Source: Mycolicibacterium bacteremicum (GTDB lineage: Bacteria > Actinomycetota > Actinomycetes > Mycobacteriales > Mycobacteriaceae). Taken from it: 64,000 bases of DNA. The stretch is from the NCBI RefSeq assembly GCF_002086115.1, contig NZ_MVHJ01000022.1, forward strand, positions 20,546 through 84,545, given 5' to 3'. The translations under genes and the position numbers were made by a program. The number at the start of each line of letters is the position of its first letter. Position 1 is the stretch's first letter. Shown here piece by piece: positions 52,001 to 61,100 of this stretch. Under the pieces are notes generated by a model. The model was not told where the DNA came from. It did not search any database and was given only the letters and a program-made list of their open reading frames with translations.

Positions 52001-53371
52001 TCATGCGAGTTCATAAGCGGTTTCTGCGTGCTCGGTCTCATCGATGCCAGTGGCCTCATCTTCCTGGCTGACTCGCCAGCCTAGTGGCTTGACCACGAAG
52101 GCGATGATGGTCGTCAGCACGGCGGTGAAGACCAGTGCCACAACTGCGATCACGATCTGGACGACCAGCTGCTTGTAGTCGCCGCCGACGAACAGACCGG
52201 CGTCGGTGGCGAAGAAGCCCAGGGACACGGTGCCCCACAGGCCGGCGACCAGGTGCACGCCGACGACGTCGAGCGAATCGTCGTAGCCGAACTTGTACTT
52301 CAGCCCGATGGCCAGCGCCGACAGGATGCCGGCGATCGCGCCGACGACCAGCGACCAGACCGGGGTCAGGTTGCCGCAGGCCGGGGTGATGGCGACCAGA
52401 CCGGCGACCACACCGGAGGCGGCGCCCACGCTGGTGGCGTGGCCGTCACGCAAGCGCTCCACGAGCAGCCAGCCCAGCATGGCGGCGGCGGTGGCGGCGG
52501 TGGTGTTGACCCAGACCAGGCCGGCGAGCATGTCGGCGCCGCCCTCGGAGCCGACGTTGAAGCCGAACCAGCCGAACCACAGGATGGCCGCGCCGAGCAT
52601 CACGAACGGAATGTTGTGCGGGCGGAACGCGGTCTTACCGAAGCCGGTCCGCTTGCCGAGGAGGACGGCGAGCACCAGCGCGGCCATACCGGCGTTGATG
52701 TGAACGACGGTGCCACCGGCGAAGTCGATCGGCGCGACATTGGCCGCACCTTCCTCGTCGACGCCGAACAGCTTGGCCGCCAGGCCCTGATCGCTACCCG
52801 AGAGCAGGCCACCGCCCCAGACCATGTGCGAGAGCGGGAAGTACACGATGGTGACCCACAGGCCGCCGAACACCAGCCAGGTGCCGAACTTCATGCGCTC
52901 GGCGACCGCACCGCTGATCAGTGCGACGGTGATGACGGCGAAGGTGAGCTGGAAGGCGACCCAGACGATGGCGGGCACGGTGCCGAATCCGCCCAGCACG
53001 TAGGCCTCGGCGCCGTCGATCTCGCGCACCTCGGTCAACTGGTTGACACCGAAGAGCGAGAACGGATTGTCGAAGAACAGACCTGGGGTCTCGCCGGTGT
53101 GCGCGGAGGCGAAGGACATCGAGTAGCCCCACAGCACGTAGATGACGCTGACCAGGCCGAGCGATCCGAAGGACATCATCATCATGTTCAGCACGGACTT
53201 CTGCCGGGACAGGCCGCCGTAGAAGAACGCCAGGCCCGGGGTCATGAACAGCACCAGGGCGGCGGATGCGAGAACCCATGCCGTGTTGCCGGAATCCAGT
53301 CCTCCTGGGCCGAACGGCAGGAAATTTTCGTCGGGTATGGCCAGGGCCACATCGTGCAAGCCAGGAACCAC
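52001..53371 (-). CDS. amt: ammonium transporter
   Basis: A 456-residue Amt/Mep channel with 11 expected membrane segments. PGLAFFYGGLSRQKSVLNMM, HMVWGGGLL, DFAGGTVVHINAG and the second pore histidine in GVHLVAGLWGT are hallmark motifs as separate pieces. It imports ammonium under nitrogen limitation and is blocked by PII. The GTG at 53371 has AAGGAGG 10 nt upstream. Candidate GlnR half-sites lie in the 151-bp upstream gap. Confidence 0.96.
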   Translation of the reverse strand: MVPGLHDVALAIPDENFLPFGPGGLDSGNTAWVLASAALVLFMTPGLAFFYGGLSRQKSVLNMMMMSFGSLGLVSVIYVLWGYSMSFASAHTGETPGLFFDNPFSLFGVNQLTEVREIDGAEAYVLGGFGTVPAIVWVAFQLTFAVITVALISGAVAERMKFGTWLVFGGLWVTIVYFPLSHMVWGGGLLSGSDQGLAAKLFGVDEEGAANVAPIDFAGGTVVHINAGMAALVLAVLLGKRTGFGKTAFRPHNIPFVMLGAAILWFGWFGFNVGSEGGADMLAGLVWVNTTAATAAAMLGWLLVERLRDGHATSVGAASGVVAGLVAITPACGNLTPVWSLVVGAIAGILSALAIGLKYKFGYDDSLDVVGVHLVAGLWGTVSLGFFATDAGLFVGGDYKQLVVQIVIAVVALVFTAVLTTIIAFVVKPLGWRVSQEDEATGIDETEHAETAYELA

Positions 53372-53441
53372 TTTGTATGAACCTCCTTGGGAAATGCGCC
53401 GATGTAATCGGCCTCCCGAAGAGACTCTTTTGCCCTCGTTT

Positions 53442-53460
53442 CATCGGTGGTTCACCGATG
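53442..53460 (-). terminator. 8-bp hairpin between ftsY and amt
   Basis: Perfect inverted repeat CATCGGTG/CACCGATG with a 3-nt spacer, 62 nt after the ftsY stop and 70 nt before the amt start on the minus strand. It could end ftsY transcription or be an operator for amt. Confidence 0.35.
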
Positions 53461-53491
53461 TTTCGCGTGCGTGAACGGATTCCCGTTGTCT

Positions 53492-53504
53492 GTTACACGT
53501 ATGT
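53492..53504 (-). promoter_or_regulatory. possible GlnR half-site pair upstream of amt
   Basis: On the minus strand AC-N9-AC (within AAACATACGTGTAACAG) fits the loose mycobacterial GlnR pattern. It lies about 120 nt before the amt start. The pattern is short and could arise by chance. Confidence 0.28.
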
Positions 53505-53522
53505 TTCTGCGTTGCGAAACAG

Positions 53523-54857
53523 CTATCCCAGGAGCGCGTCGACGAATGCCGAGGGCTCGAACGGGGCCAGATCGTCGGGTCCCTCGCCCAGGCCCACGAG
53601 CTTGACCGGGACACCGAGTTCCTGCTGCACGCGGAACACGATGCCGCCCTTGGCCGTGCCGTCCAGCTTGGTCAGCACGACGCCGGTGATGTCGACGACT
53701 TCGGCGAACACCTTGGCCTGCGGGAGGCTGTTCTGCCCGATGGTGGCGTCGAGCACGAGCAGCACCTCGTCGACCTTGGACCGCTTCTCCACGACACGTT
53801 TGACCTTGCCGAGCTCGTCCATCAGTCCGGTCTTGGTGTGCAGGCGGCCGGCGGTGTCGACGACGACCACGTCCGCGCCGGTGCTGATGCCCTTGTCGAC
53901 GGCGTCGAACGCCACCGAGGCGGGGTCGGCACCCTCGGGCCCGCGCACGACGTCGGCACCCACCCGCGACGCCCAGGCCTGCAGCTGATCGGCGGCCGCG
54001 GCGCGGAAGGTGTCGGCGGCACCGAGGACGACGCGGCGCCCGTCGGCGACCAGCACCCGGGCCAGCTTGCCGACCGTGGTGGTCTTGCCCGTGCCGTTGA
54101 CACCCACGACGAGCAGCACCGAGGGCTTGTCCTCGTGCGGCAGCGCGCGGATGGAGCGGTCCAGATCGGGCCGCAGCTCCGAGATCAGCACCTCTTTGAA
54201 GATGGCGCGGGCGTCGGCCTCGGTGCGGACCGAGGCGCTGGCCATCTTGGAGCGCAGTGAGGCCAGGATCGACTGGGTGACGACGGGGCCGAGGTCGGCG
54301 ATCAGCAGGGTGTCCTCGATCTCCTCCCACGAGTCCTCGTCGAGGTCGCCGCCGCCGAGCAGGCCCAGCACGCCGCGGCCCAGGGTGCTCTGCGATTTGG
54401 CCAGCCGGCCACGCAGCCGTTCCAGGCGGCCCTCGCTCGGGGCGATGGGCTCGATGGCCGGTGCCGGCTCGGGTTCGGGTTCGGCGGCCGGCTTCGGCGG
54501 CTCGACCGGGGTGATGACGGGCGGTTCGACGACCGGCGGCTCGGGCAGCTTGACGTCGGCGATCGTGCGTTTGGGGGCGTCGCGCGGCACGGCGGCGTCA
54601 TCGCCCACCCCGGGCAGCCCGGTGGGGTCGACCCGGTCGGGTCGTTGCACCTTCTCCGCCGGCGGCGCGGCGGTGGCCGACGAGCTGAAGGTGATGCCCG
54701 ACGAGGCTGTATAGCCGCCGGATTTGTCGATCTGGGTGGTGGTGTCGGGTGCGGAAAGGCTGATCCGCCGCTTGCGGTAGCGCACCAGTCCGACGACCAG
54801 CGCGACGAGGACCAGGACGGCTACGACCGCAAGCGCGATCCATAAGGCATCTGACAC
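53523..54857 (-). CDS. ftsY: signal recognition particle receptor FtsY
   Basis: A 444-residue SRP receptor GTPase. An N-terminal membrane segment (about 3-24) and acidic, proline-rich linker (70-150) precede the NG domain with GVNGTGKTTTVGKLAR, DTFRAAAADQLQ, DTAGRLHTKTGLMDEL and TKLDGTAKGG. The GTG at 54857 gives VSDALWIAL. A CACAAT hexamer ends 6 nt before this GTG, so the message may be leaderless. Divergent from the fni gene. Confidence 0.96.
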   Translation of the reverse strand: MSDALWIALAVVAVLVLVALVVGLVRYRKRRISLSAPDTTTQIDKSGGYTASSGITFSSSATAAPPAEKVQRPDRVDPTGLPGVGDDAAVPRDAPKRTIADVKLPEPPVVEPPVITPVEPPKPAAEPEPEPAPAIEPIAPSEGRLERLRGRLAKSQSTLGRGVLGLLGGGDLDEDSWEEIEDTLLIADLGPVVTQSILASLRSKMASASVRTEADARAIFKEVLISELRPDLDRSIRALPHEDKPSVLLVVGVNGTGKTTTVGKLARVLVADGRRVVLGAADTFRAAAADQLQAWASRVGADVVRGPEGADPASVAFDAVDKGISTGADVVVVDTAGRLHTKTGLMDELGKVKRVVEKRSKVDEVLLVLDATIGQNSLPQAKVFAEVVDITGVVLTKLDGTAKGGIVFRVQQELGVPVKLVGLGEGPDDLAPFEPSAFVDALLG

Positions 54858-55002
54858 CCGACCATTGTGGCAAGGCACGGATGCCCCGAGGGGTGCGGGA
54901 CACTGTTGCCGCCGTCATCGCGGTCACCGGTCCGGGATTTTTCCCTCGCCGCCCTGCCCGGCCGTCGGCCCCCGCGCGCCGGTGTGTGGCAATGTCGAGC
55001 GG

Positions 55003-56043
55003 GTGACGATCGGCCCCGGCTTCAACGACCGCATCCAGGTGCGCAAACGTCGGCATATCGATGTGTGTCTGTCCGAGGCCGTCCAGTACCAGACGGTGAC
55101 GACCGGGCTGGAGCGCTACCGGCTGCCCTACAACGCGCTGACGCAGACCGATCTGGCCCGCATCGACCTGGGTGTCGAGTTCCTCGGTAAGCGGTTGCGG
55201 GCGCCGGTGCTGATCGGCGCGATGACCGGTGGTTCGGAGTTGTCCGGGACCATCAACCGTCATCTCGCCGCCGCCGCGCAGGCGCTGGGGGTCGGGATGA
55301 TGCTGGGCTCGCAGCGGATCATGCTCGGCGATGAGAGCGTGCGCAGCTTCCACATCCGCGACGTCGCGCCCGATGTGCTGCTGATCGGCAACATCGGGTT
55401 GGCGCAACTGAGCCTGCAGGCGGTGCCGGCGCTGCGCCGCGCGCTGGAGTCCGTCGGTGCCGACGCGCTTGCGGTGCACACCAATCCACTGCAGGAGGCC
55501 GTCCAGCACGAGGGTGACACCGACTTCACCGGATCGCTGGGCCGGCTGCGCGAGGTGGTCGACGCGATCGGCTACCCGGTGCTGCTCAAGGAGGTGGGGC
55601 ACGGCATCGGGGCGATCGCGGCGAAGACGCTCACCGGGATCGGGGTGGCCGCCGTCGACGTGGCCGGTGCCGGCGGGACGTCATGGGCACGGGTGGAGCA
55701 GTTCGTCCGGTACGGCTCGGTGACCGATCTGGGCCTGGCCGAATGGGGTATCCCGACGGCGCAGGCGCTGGTCGAGGTGCGCTCGGTGCTGCCCGCGGTC
55801 CCGCTGGTCGCCTCGGGCGGGATCCGCACCGGGATGGACGCGGCCAAGGCCATCGCGCTGGGCGCCGATGTGGTGGCGGTGGCCCAGCCCCTGCTGGTGC
55901 CGGCAATCGAGTCGGCCGCGGCCGTCGAGGAGTGGTTGGCGCGCTTCATCGCCGAGCTGCGGGTGTGTCTGCACGGGTGCGGGGCGCCCGATGTGGCCGC
56001 GCTGCGCGCCGGTGGTGTCGACGAGGTCTACAGCCACAGGTAG
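55003..56043 (+). CDS. fni: type 2 isopentenyl-diphosphate delta-isomerase
   Basis: A 346-residue FMN-dependent IDI-2, interconverting isopentenyl and dimethylallyl diphosphate. RIQVRKRRHIDVCL near the N-terminus, APVLIGAMTGGSE, MMLGSQRIML, HTNPLQEAVQHEGD, LLKEVGHGIG, DVAGAGGTSWARVE and VASGGIRTGMDAAKAIALGA are diagnostic. GTG at 55003 is taken as start; the frame is open upstream but not conserved. M. tuberculosis relies on a type 1 enzyme, so this is a different solution for isoprenoid supply. Overlaps the convergent small oxidase subunit by 16 bp. Confidence 0.92.
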   Translation: MTIGPGFNDRIQVRKRRHIDVCLSEAVQYQTVTTGLERYRLPYNALTQTDLARIDLGVEFLGKRLRAPVLIGAMTGGSELSGTINRHLAAAAQALGVGMMLGSQRIMLGDESVRSFHIRDVAPDVLLIGNIGLAQLSLQAVPALRRALESVGADALAVHTNPLQEAVQHEGDTDFTGSLGRLREVVDAIGYPVLLKEVGHGIGAIAAKTLTGIGVAAVDVAGAGGTSWARVEQFVRYGSVTDLGLAEWGIPTAQALVEVRSVLPAVPLVASGGIRTGMDAAKAIALGADVVAVAQPLLVPAIESAAAVEEWLARFIAELRVCLHGCGAPDVAALRAGGVDEVYSHR

Positions 56044-56297
56044 AGCGCCGACAGCACCGCCCAGAGGCCCAGGCAGTACGCCTCGAAGGCGGCCCGCAGC
56101 GGGATCGGTGCGTGGCGCAGTTCCATGAAGTCCAGGCCGACGAGGCGCACCTTGATCGCGGCGATGCCAAGGACCAGGACCGCGACCGTCGAACCGGTGC
56201 CGTGTTCGGCGCCGACCGCCCACGACAGCACGGTCGCGGCCACCAGGAACAGCCAGCTGGCGCCGGCCCGGTTGCGCAGCAGTTTCAGGGCGGTCAT
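56028..56297 (-). CDS. cytochrome c oxidase subunit IV-like small membrane protein
   Basis: An 89-residue protein with three hydrophobic segments (about 10-25, 32-50 and 65-88) of the prokaryotic COX4/CyoD-like group: GIAAIKVRLVGLDFMELRHAP is the conserved linker. The ATG at 56297 overlaps the subunit III stop (TGATG). Last gene of an orphan oxidase-like operon. Confidence 0.8.
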   Translation of the reverse strand: MTALKLLRNRAGASWLFLVAATVLSWAVGAEHGTGSTVAVLVLGIAAIKVRLVGLDFMELRHAPIPLRAAFEAYCLGLWAVLSALYLWL

Positions 56298-56878
56298 CAG
56301 CTCACCAGGTAGAGCAGCGCGAGCAGGAAGATCCACAGTAGGTCGACCAGATGCCAGAAGCAGGCGGCGCCTTCGACCAGCGCGGTGCGGGTGTCGCTCA
56401 AGTCGGCTCTTCTGGTCTGGGTGAGGAGGAAGGTCAGTGCGCCCAGGCCCAGGCAGACGTGGAACAGGTGCAGGCCGGTCAGGATGAAGTAGTACAGGTA
56501 GAAGTCATTGGCGCCGGGCCCGTGCCCCGCGGTGCCGAGGGCGATGTATTCGTAAGACTTGAGGGCGATGAAGGTCAGGCCCAATGTCATGGCGGCGACG
56601 GTTGCTCTGGTGGCCAGCTGCCGGTGCCCGGCGCGCATGGCGTTGAGGGTGAGCACGACACACAGCGAACTGGTCAGCAGCACAACGGTATTGAGCACGC
56701 CGATACCGATGTGCAGGGTGGTGCGGGCGACGTCGAAGACGTCCGGGGCGGTGGCGCGTTCGACGAGGAAGGTGACGAAGAAGGCGCCGAAGACCAGCAT
56801 GTCGCCGAAGAGGAAGACCCAGGTGCCGCTCTCGCCGGGGATGCGCTTGGCGCGCGGCGCGGTCGCGGTGGCCCTCAC
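56297..56878 (-). CDS. heme-copper oxidase subunit III-like protein
   Basis: A 193-residue membrane protein with five hydrophobic segments of the COX3/NorE group: GESGTWVFLFGDMLVFGAFF, FALKSYEY-like IALKSYEYIALG, YYFILTGLHLFHVCLG and ACFWHLVDLLWIFLLALLYL are diagnostic. GTG at 56878 overlaps the upstream gene stop (GTGA). No catalytic subunit I or II is adjacent; it may join a distant oxidase or a nitric-oxide-reductase-like complex. Confidence 0.85.
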   Translation of the reverse strand: MRATATAPRAKRIPGESGTWVFLFGDMLVFGAFFVTFLVERATAPDVFDVARTTLHIGIGVLNTVVLLTSSLCVVLTLNAMRAGHRQLATRATVAAMTLGLTFIALKSYEYIALGTAGHGPGANDFYLYYFILTGLHLFHVCLGLGALTFLLTQTRRADLSDTRTALVEGAACFWHLVDLLWIFLLALLYLVS

Positions 56879-57627
56879 GCGGGAACGAGGGCTTGTTGTT
56901 CGGCTTTGATGGAGTTCAGAAGCACTGCGGTCGTGGAGAACAGCCAGATCACCAGGACCAACCCGGGGATGTAGAAGGCGAACACGCCGTCCCAGGCGAG
57001 CGGGCCGTCGTTGAAGACGACCACGACGCAGCCGGGCAGGGACAGCGTGGCGACCCATAGGTTGAGGTAGCCGTACCAGCGCGGGAAGGTCGGCGGGTCG
57101 GTCTTGTCGATGAAGGCGGCGACGGCCAGGGTGAGGTTCTGGATGATGATGGTGCCGACGATGCCGATGAACCACAGCCAGAACACATCGTTGAGGGCCT
57201 GGGTGAGTTCGGCGGAGCGCTCCTCGGGCCGGAAGGCGGCCACACCGAGGAAGAACTGTGGGAACAGCAGGGCCGGGACGAAGACGGTCGCGGCCATCAG
57301 CTGGGTCATCGACAGCATGCCCCAGCGGCCCTCGACGCGGCGGATGCGCAGGATGATCGCCGCCAGGAACGGCAGTGCGAGGACCACGCTGAGCAGTGCC
57401 CCGGATACACCGAACCGGATCCAGAGTTTGTGGTCGACGAAGAAGGCGGCGATGTCGTCGGCGGGCGCGGCCGGTGACAGGGGTGGGAAGAGTTGGGCGA
57501 TACCGGAAAAGCTGGCGCCGTAGAGCAGGATCATGACGGTTCCGCACCAGGCGCCGATGCGTTGCAGGGTCAGCTCCACGTCCGGGACGTTACCGGGACC
57601 GAAGGCACGTTTTGTCACTTTTGCCAT
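56875..57627 (-). CDS. membrane protein of unknown function, partner of orphan COX III/IV
   Basis: A 250-residue protein with about six to seven hydrophobic segments. I do not recognise a named family, although proteins of this kind are found next to COX3/COX4-like pairs in mycobacteria. DVFWLWFIGIVGTIIIQNLTL and YGYLNLWVATLSLPGC are typical segments. Start uncertain: ATG at 57627 or GTG at 57579, both without a strong binding site. First gene of the operon, divergent from the ESX-like protein gene. Confidence 0.65.
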   Translation of the reverse strand: MAKVTKRAFGPGNVPDVELTLQRIGAWCGTVMILLYGASFSGIAQLFPPLSPAAPADDIAAFFVDHKLWIRFGVSGALLSVVLALPFLAAIILRIRRVEGRWGMLSMTQLMAATVFVPALLFPQFFLGVAAFRPEERSAELTQALNDVFWLWFIGIVGTIIIQNLTLAVAAFIDKTDPPTFPRWYGYLNLWVATLSLPGCVVVVFNDGPLAWDGVFAFYIPGLVLVIWLFSTTAVLLNSIKAEQQALVPA

Positions 57628-57720
57628 ACTGCGACTCGGGTAATCGCATCCGAATTGGTGCGCCGTCGGGCATGGTCCGGCAAATAGAATCGAGGGGCCG
57701 GATCGGGGGATGGAGTTCAG

Positions 57721-60111
57721 GTGGGTGCGCTCGAAGGGTTTCTGTCGACCTGGGACAAAGCTCGTCAGACGTTCGGTTCGGGGGTGCCCCAGACCGGTGA
57801 GCAGTTCGACCAGAGCGCGCAGTTGGAGCAGCTGCAGTCCACGGTGCAGACCGCGGCGCCCGGAGCGGCGTGGTCGGGCACGGCGGCGAACGCCTACGGT
57901 GCGGTGAACACCGAACACGCCCGGGTGCTGGGCGAGCTGGCCACCCTGGACAGGCGGTTGGCCGCCCACGTGAACGAGTCGGCCAACGTGGTCGCCACCG
58001 GCCGACAGAACCTCGACAACCTGCGCCAGTGGGTCATCGACGCCGCCGCCTCGGTGCCGCCCGGCAAGAACCGCGAGCAGCTGCTGCTGCCGATCGTCTC
58101 CCAGGGTCTCAGTCAGCTCTCCGGGATCGTCGGCACCTCGAATTCCGAGCTGAACCGGGTCGCCGGCGACATCACGAAGCTGGGCACCGAGTGGGATGCG
58201 TTGCAGGATCAGAAGTTCGGTGGGACAGGAAAGGAAGAGAAGCAGGACGGCGACGCCCAGATGCTGGGCGACGAGGAGGAGCGGGAGGGCGACGGCGAGA
58301 AGGCTGACGCCGAGCCCACGCCCGAACAGGTCGAGGATCTGGTACGGGACGCACTAGCCGGTGACCAGGAGGCCGCCGGCCAAGTCAACGACATTCTCGA
58401 CTCCATTGACCCCGAGCAACTCCAGCCGCAACGCGTCGACCCCGACAATCCCGATGCCACCGTGCCACCCCAGCCTCTTTCGCCAACTCAAGCTGAGGCC
58501 ATCAGTCAGATGCAGCGGCAGATGTCCAAAATGTCGTTGGACGACATGACGAAGCTCAAGAACGACCTCGGCGATCACGGCGACATTCTGGGCGATTCGA
58601 TGCAGGTGATGAGCGATCCGGATGTCAAGTTCCCGGTCAAGGGGGACGGACTGTTCCTTCCCGAGGAGATGGACACCAAGATCCAATCAGGTAGCGCGGA
58701 GTTGCTGCCCGATAGTGTGCAGCAGGCGATGAACGCCGTGCCAGTGACACGGGACTACCCGATGGATCCCGAATCCACGACGCCGGTGACCGAATATCCA
58801 TCGGGAGACGATCTTCGGAAGGTATCGGAGCTCATCTACGCCGGCGATGCCAAGTTGCAGCAAGGCTCTGAACTCGATCGCACAATGATGAATCGCGCCA
58901 TCGATGTGATCCACGGGGGCGACCAGCAGTCCAAAGATCACATGTGGGGCTGGCCCAACGAGCAATCAGATGCCATCGCGCAAGACATCCTGAAGTCCGC
59001 GGGCCGCGACACTGTCGTCGACCACGACCTGTTCACCGGACCCAACGGCGCCGACAACATCAAGGCGATCTCCGAGCACAACTGGGCCGATGATGGACAA
59101 GCCGCGCGCACCGTCACCGATTGGATCGATGACGCAGCCAACCCCGAGATATCCACTGTGGAACAACAATTCCGAGCCGGAGAGACAGCGCAGGCTCTGG
59201 CGAACTACCTCGGGAATCCCGACAACAACTTGTTGAACCTCGAGAACTCAGGCCTCGGTGGAGGAACCGAGACCTTGGGTAATCGCAATCATCTGCTTGT
59301 TCAGAGCTATGCAGAATCGTTGATCCCGTATCAAGGCGAAATGGTCGGCGAAGACAAGATGCCGGGATTCAGCGCGCTGGAAGATCCGAGCGGCAGCGAT
59401 CTGCCGCTGACGAGGCAACTATTTGCCGTGATCGACTCCGACGAGACAGCCGCCAAGAACTTCAATGCCCACGCTTTCGATCAGATAAGCCAGTTCCAAG
59501 AGGATTTCGCGCGGGCCGCTACGCTGGGACCAAGCATCGATCCAAGCGATCAAGGCAGCCAGGGTATGGCCCGAGCGGGCACGCTCGCCGGCCTGGTCGA
59601 GGGCGGCGCCATGATGGAGGCAAAAGCTCGCGGCGAGGACGCGCTTCAGTCTGCCGAGAGCGCCTACAAACTCAAAGAGGCCGCTCTGGGCCATTTGGTG
59701 GGCCTTGGCACTGATCAGGTGCCGTACGCAGGCGGGCTCATTGATGCCATGGGCAAGGACCGGTTCATACAGAGCATGCTCGGCGGACGACCGACGCTCG
59801 AGACTGTAGGCGAGCAGTCACACGTTGTGCTCCGTGGCGACCAGTACTACCAGAATCTTGCGACGTACACGATGGCTGACGCCTTGGTCGATCAGCGGCC
59901 CGGCGGACCGATGCCGCCTGCAGAGTGGATGACGCCAGACGGCCATCTCAAGACACCGGAGCAAGTTCTGGCTGAACCAAACGGGGCCGCCAACATCGAT
60001 AATTACTACCGAAACCTCTACATCTATCTGAGCAATCCCGAAGGCTATGGCCTGACTCAATACCTAGACCAGTTCGGCGACCAGTATGACAACGCGGCGG
60101 GTTCGCAGTGA
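57721..60111 (+). CDS. large ESX (type VII)-substrate-like protein with TPR-like region
   Basis: A 796-residue protein. The N-terminus (1-160) is helical with a WSG motif at 51-53 between helices, as in WXG100/EspE-type ESX substrates; no canonical YxxxD/E tail directly follows. Residues 165-205 are a highly acidic linker. The rest is a long helical region reminiscent of the mycobacterial TPR-repeat-region secreted proteins. No enzymatic motif was seen. The GTG start has GGAG 5 nt upstream. The stop overlaps the start of a lipoprotein-like gene whose product resembles residues 440-796, including IPYQGEM (IPFQGLM) and DGHLKTPE (DGKLMSPE). Possible secreted effector or toxin; function unknown. 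Confidence 0.75.
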   Translation: MGALEGFLSTWDKARQTFGSGVPQTGEQFDQSAQLEQLQSTVQTAAPGAAWSGTAANAYGAVNTEHARVLGELATLDRRLAAHVNESANVVATGRQNLDNLRQWVIDAAASVPPGKNREQLLLPIVSQGLSQLSGIVGTSNSELNRVAGDITKLGTEWDALQDQKFGGTGKEEKQDGDAQMLGDEEEREGDGEKADAEPTPEQVEDLVRDALAGDQEAAGQVNDILDSIDPEQLQPQRVDPDNPDATVPPQPLSPTQAEAISQMQRQMSKMSLDDMTKLKNDLGDHGDILGDSMQVMSDPDVKFPVKGDGLFLPEEMDTKIQSGSAELLPDSVQQAMNAVPVTRDYPMDPESTTPVTEYPSGDDLRKVSELIYAGDAKLQQGSELDRTMMNRAIDVIHGGDQQSKDHMWGWPNEQSDAIAQDILKSAGRDTVVDHDLFTGPNGADNIKAISEHNWADDGQAARTVTDWIDDAANPEISTVEQQFRAGETAQALANYLGNPDNNLLNLENSGLGGGTETLGNRNHLLVQSYAESLIPYQGEMVGEDKMPGFSALEDPSGSDLPLTRQLFAVIDSDETAAKNFNAHAFDQISQFQEDFARAATLGPSIDPSDQGSQGMARAGTLAGLVEGGAMMEAKARGEDALQSAESAYKLKEAALGHLVGLGTDQVPYAGGLIDAMGKDRFIQSMLGGRPTLETVGEQSHVVLRGDQYYQNLATYTMADALVDQRPGGPMPPAEWMTPDGHLKTPEQVLAEPNGAANIDNYYRNLYIYLSNPEGYGLTQYLDQFGDQYDNAAGSQ

Positions 60112-61100
60112 GATTACGACGCTCCATGGCCGTCACCACCGTCCTGACGGTTGTGATGCTTGCAACGCAGGGGTGCGGAGCCAGCGCCCCTGCGCTTCCG
60201 TCTGACAAATCCCCAATCGTGATCCACCAGTTGCTCACTGGGCAGGACTCGACCGAGTTCCTCTCATCCATCAGCACCTATCCGTGGGACGACGACGGCG
60301 TCTCCGCTGCAAATCTTTTCAGTTGGATAGCGACTGACGCAGCATCATCGGACGCCCCCACAGCGGCGCGCGCAGGCGAGGCAGCTCATGCCCTAGCGAT
60401 GTACTTGAGCGACAACGAAGGCGCCCTTCTGGGGATTTCTTCCGGCTTCCTCAATCGGGATTCAATAACCGTAGGAGCACTGAACCCCGCGCTTGTCGAT
60501 GCATATGCCAACGCCCTCATTCCTTTTCAGGGATTGATGGTGTGCGACCAACGCGACCCAAGAGGTTTCGAGATGCTCGATGCTCATTGTGAGGCCTCGG
60601 TGCTCGCTGCGAGGCCTGTCTTCGCGGTATTGAGCAGTGATCCAGCAGGTTTCACGGAGTTCGCTGACGCGGCGCAATCTCGTGCAAACGAGTATCTCGA
60701 GCGCTTTGCGGCCAACGATCCAACCGGAGTCAACAACCCCACCCCTGCGGCCCTGGCCTATATCGGCCGACTTCTAGGTTTGACCACCGCCGGCGCTTTG
60801 CGCTTGCCCAACAGTTCACTCCATCCGCCGGATATCGACGCTGAGATCGTGGAGGTCAAGTACGTGCTGGCCGACTCGTTTCTAGCCAGAACACCGGCAT
60901 TGGGTTTCGCAGCCAAGTACGTAGCGGATGGAAAGCTCATGAGCCCCGAGGACGTTCGCGATCAGTTCGGGGAAGGTGGCTACTACGACTACACGCGGCA
61001 CCTGGAGGTGTTCCTGCAGGAAGCAGGCAACATCAACAGTCTTGTCGAGCACGAAGTGCGCGGTCAATACGAGTTCGCGGCGGGCGCGGCAGCCCAATGA
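60108..61100 (+). CDS. lipoprotein-like paralogue of the preceding protein's C-terminal half
   Basis: A 330-residue exported protein with a signal segment ending at Cys23 (ATQGC, a weak lipobox). The mature part aligns along its length with residues about 440-796 of the upstream protein: RAGEAAHALAMYL with RAGETAQALANYL, DAYANALIPFQG with QSYAESLIPYQG, DGKLMSPEDV with DGHLKTPEQV, and both end FAAG/NAAG. GTG start overlaps the upstream stop (GTGA), so the two are made together. An immunity, chaperone or decoy role is a hypothesis. Confidence 0.72.
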   Translation: MRLRRSMAVTTVLTVVMLATQGCGASAPALPSDKSPIVIHQLLTGQDSTEFLSSISTYPWDDDGVSAANLFSWIATDAASSDAPTAARAGEAAHALAMYLSDNEGALLGISSGFLNRDSITVGALNPALVDAYANALIPFQGLMVCDQRDPRGFEMLDAHCEASVLAARPVFAVLSSDPAGFTEFADAAQSRANEYLERFAANDPTGVNNPTPAALAYIGRLLGLTTAGALRLPNSSLHPPDIDAEIVEVKYVLADSFLARTPALGFAAKYVADGKLMSPEDVRDQFGEGGYYDYTRHLEVFLQEAGNINSLVEHEVRGQYEFAAGAAAQ

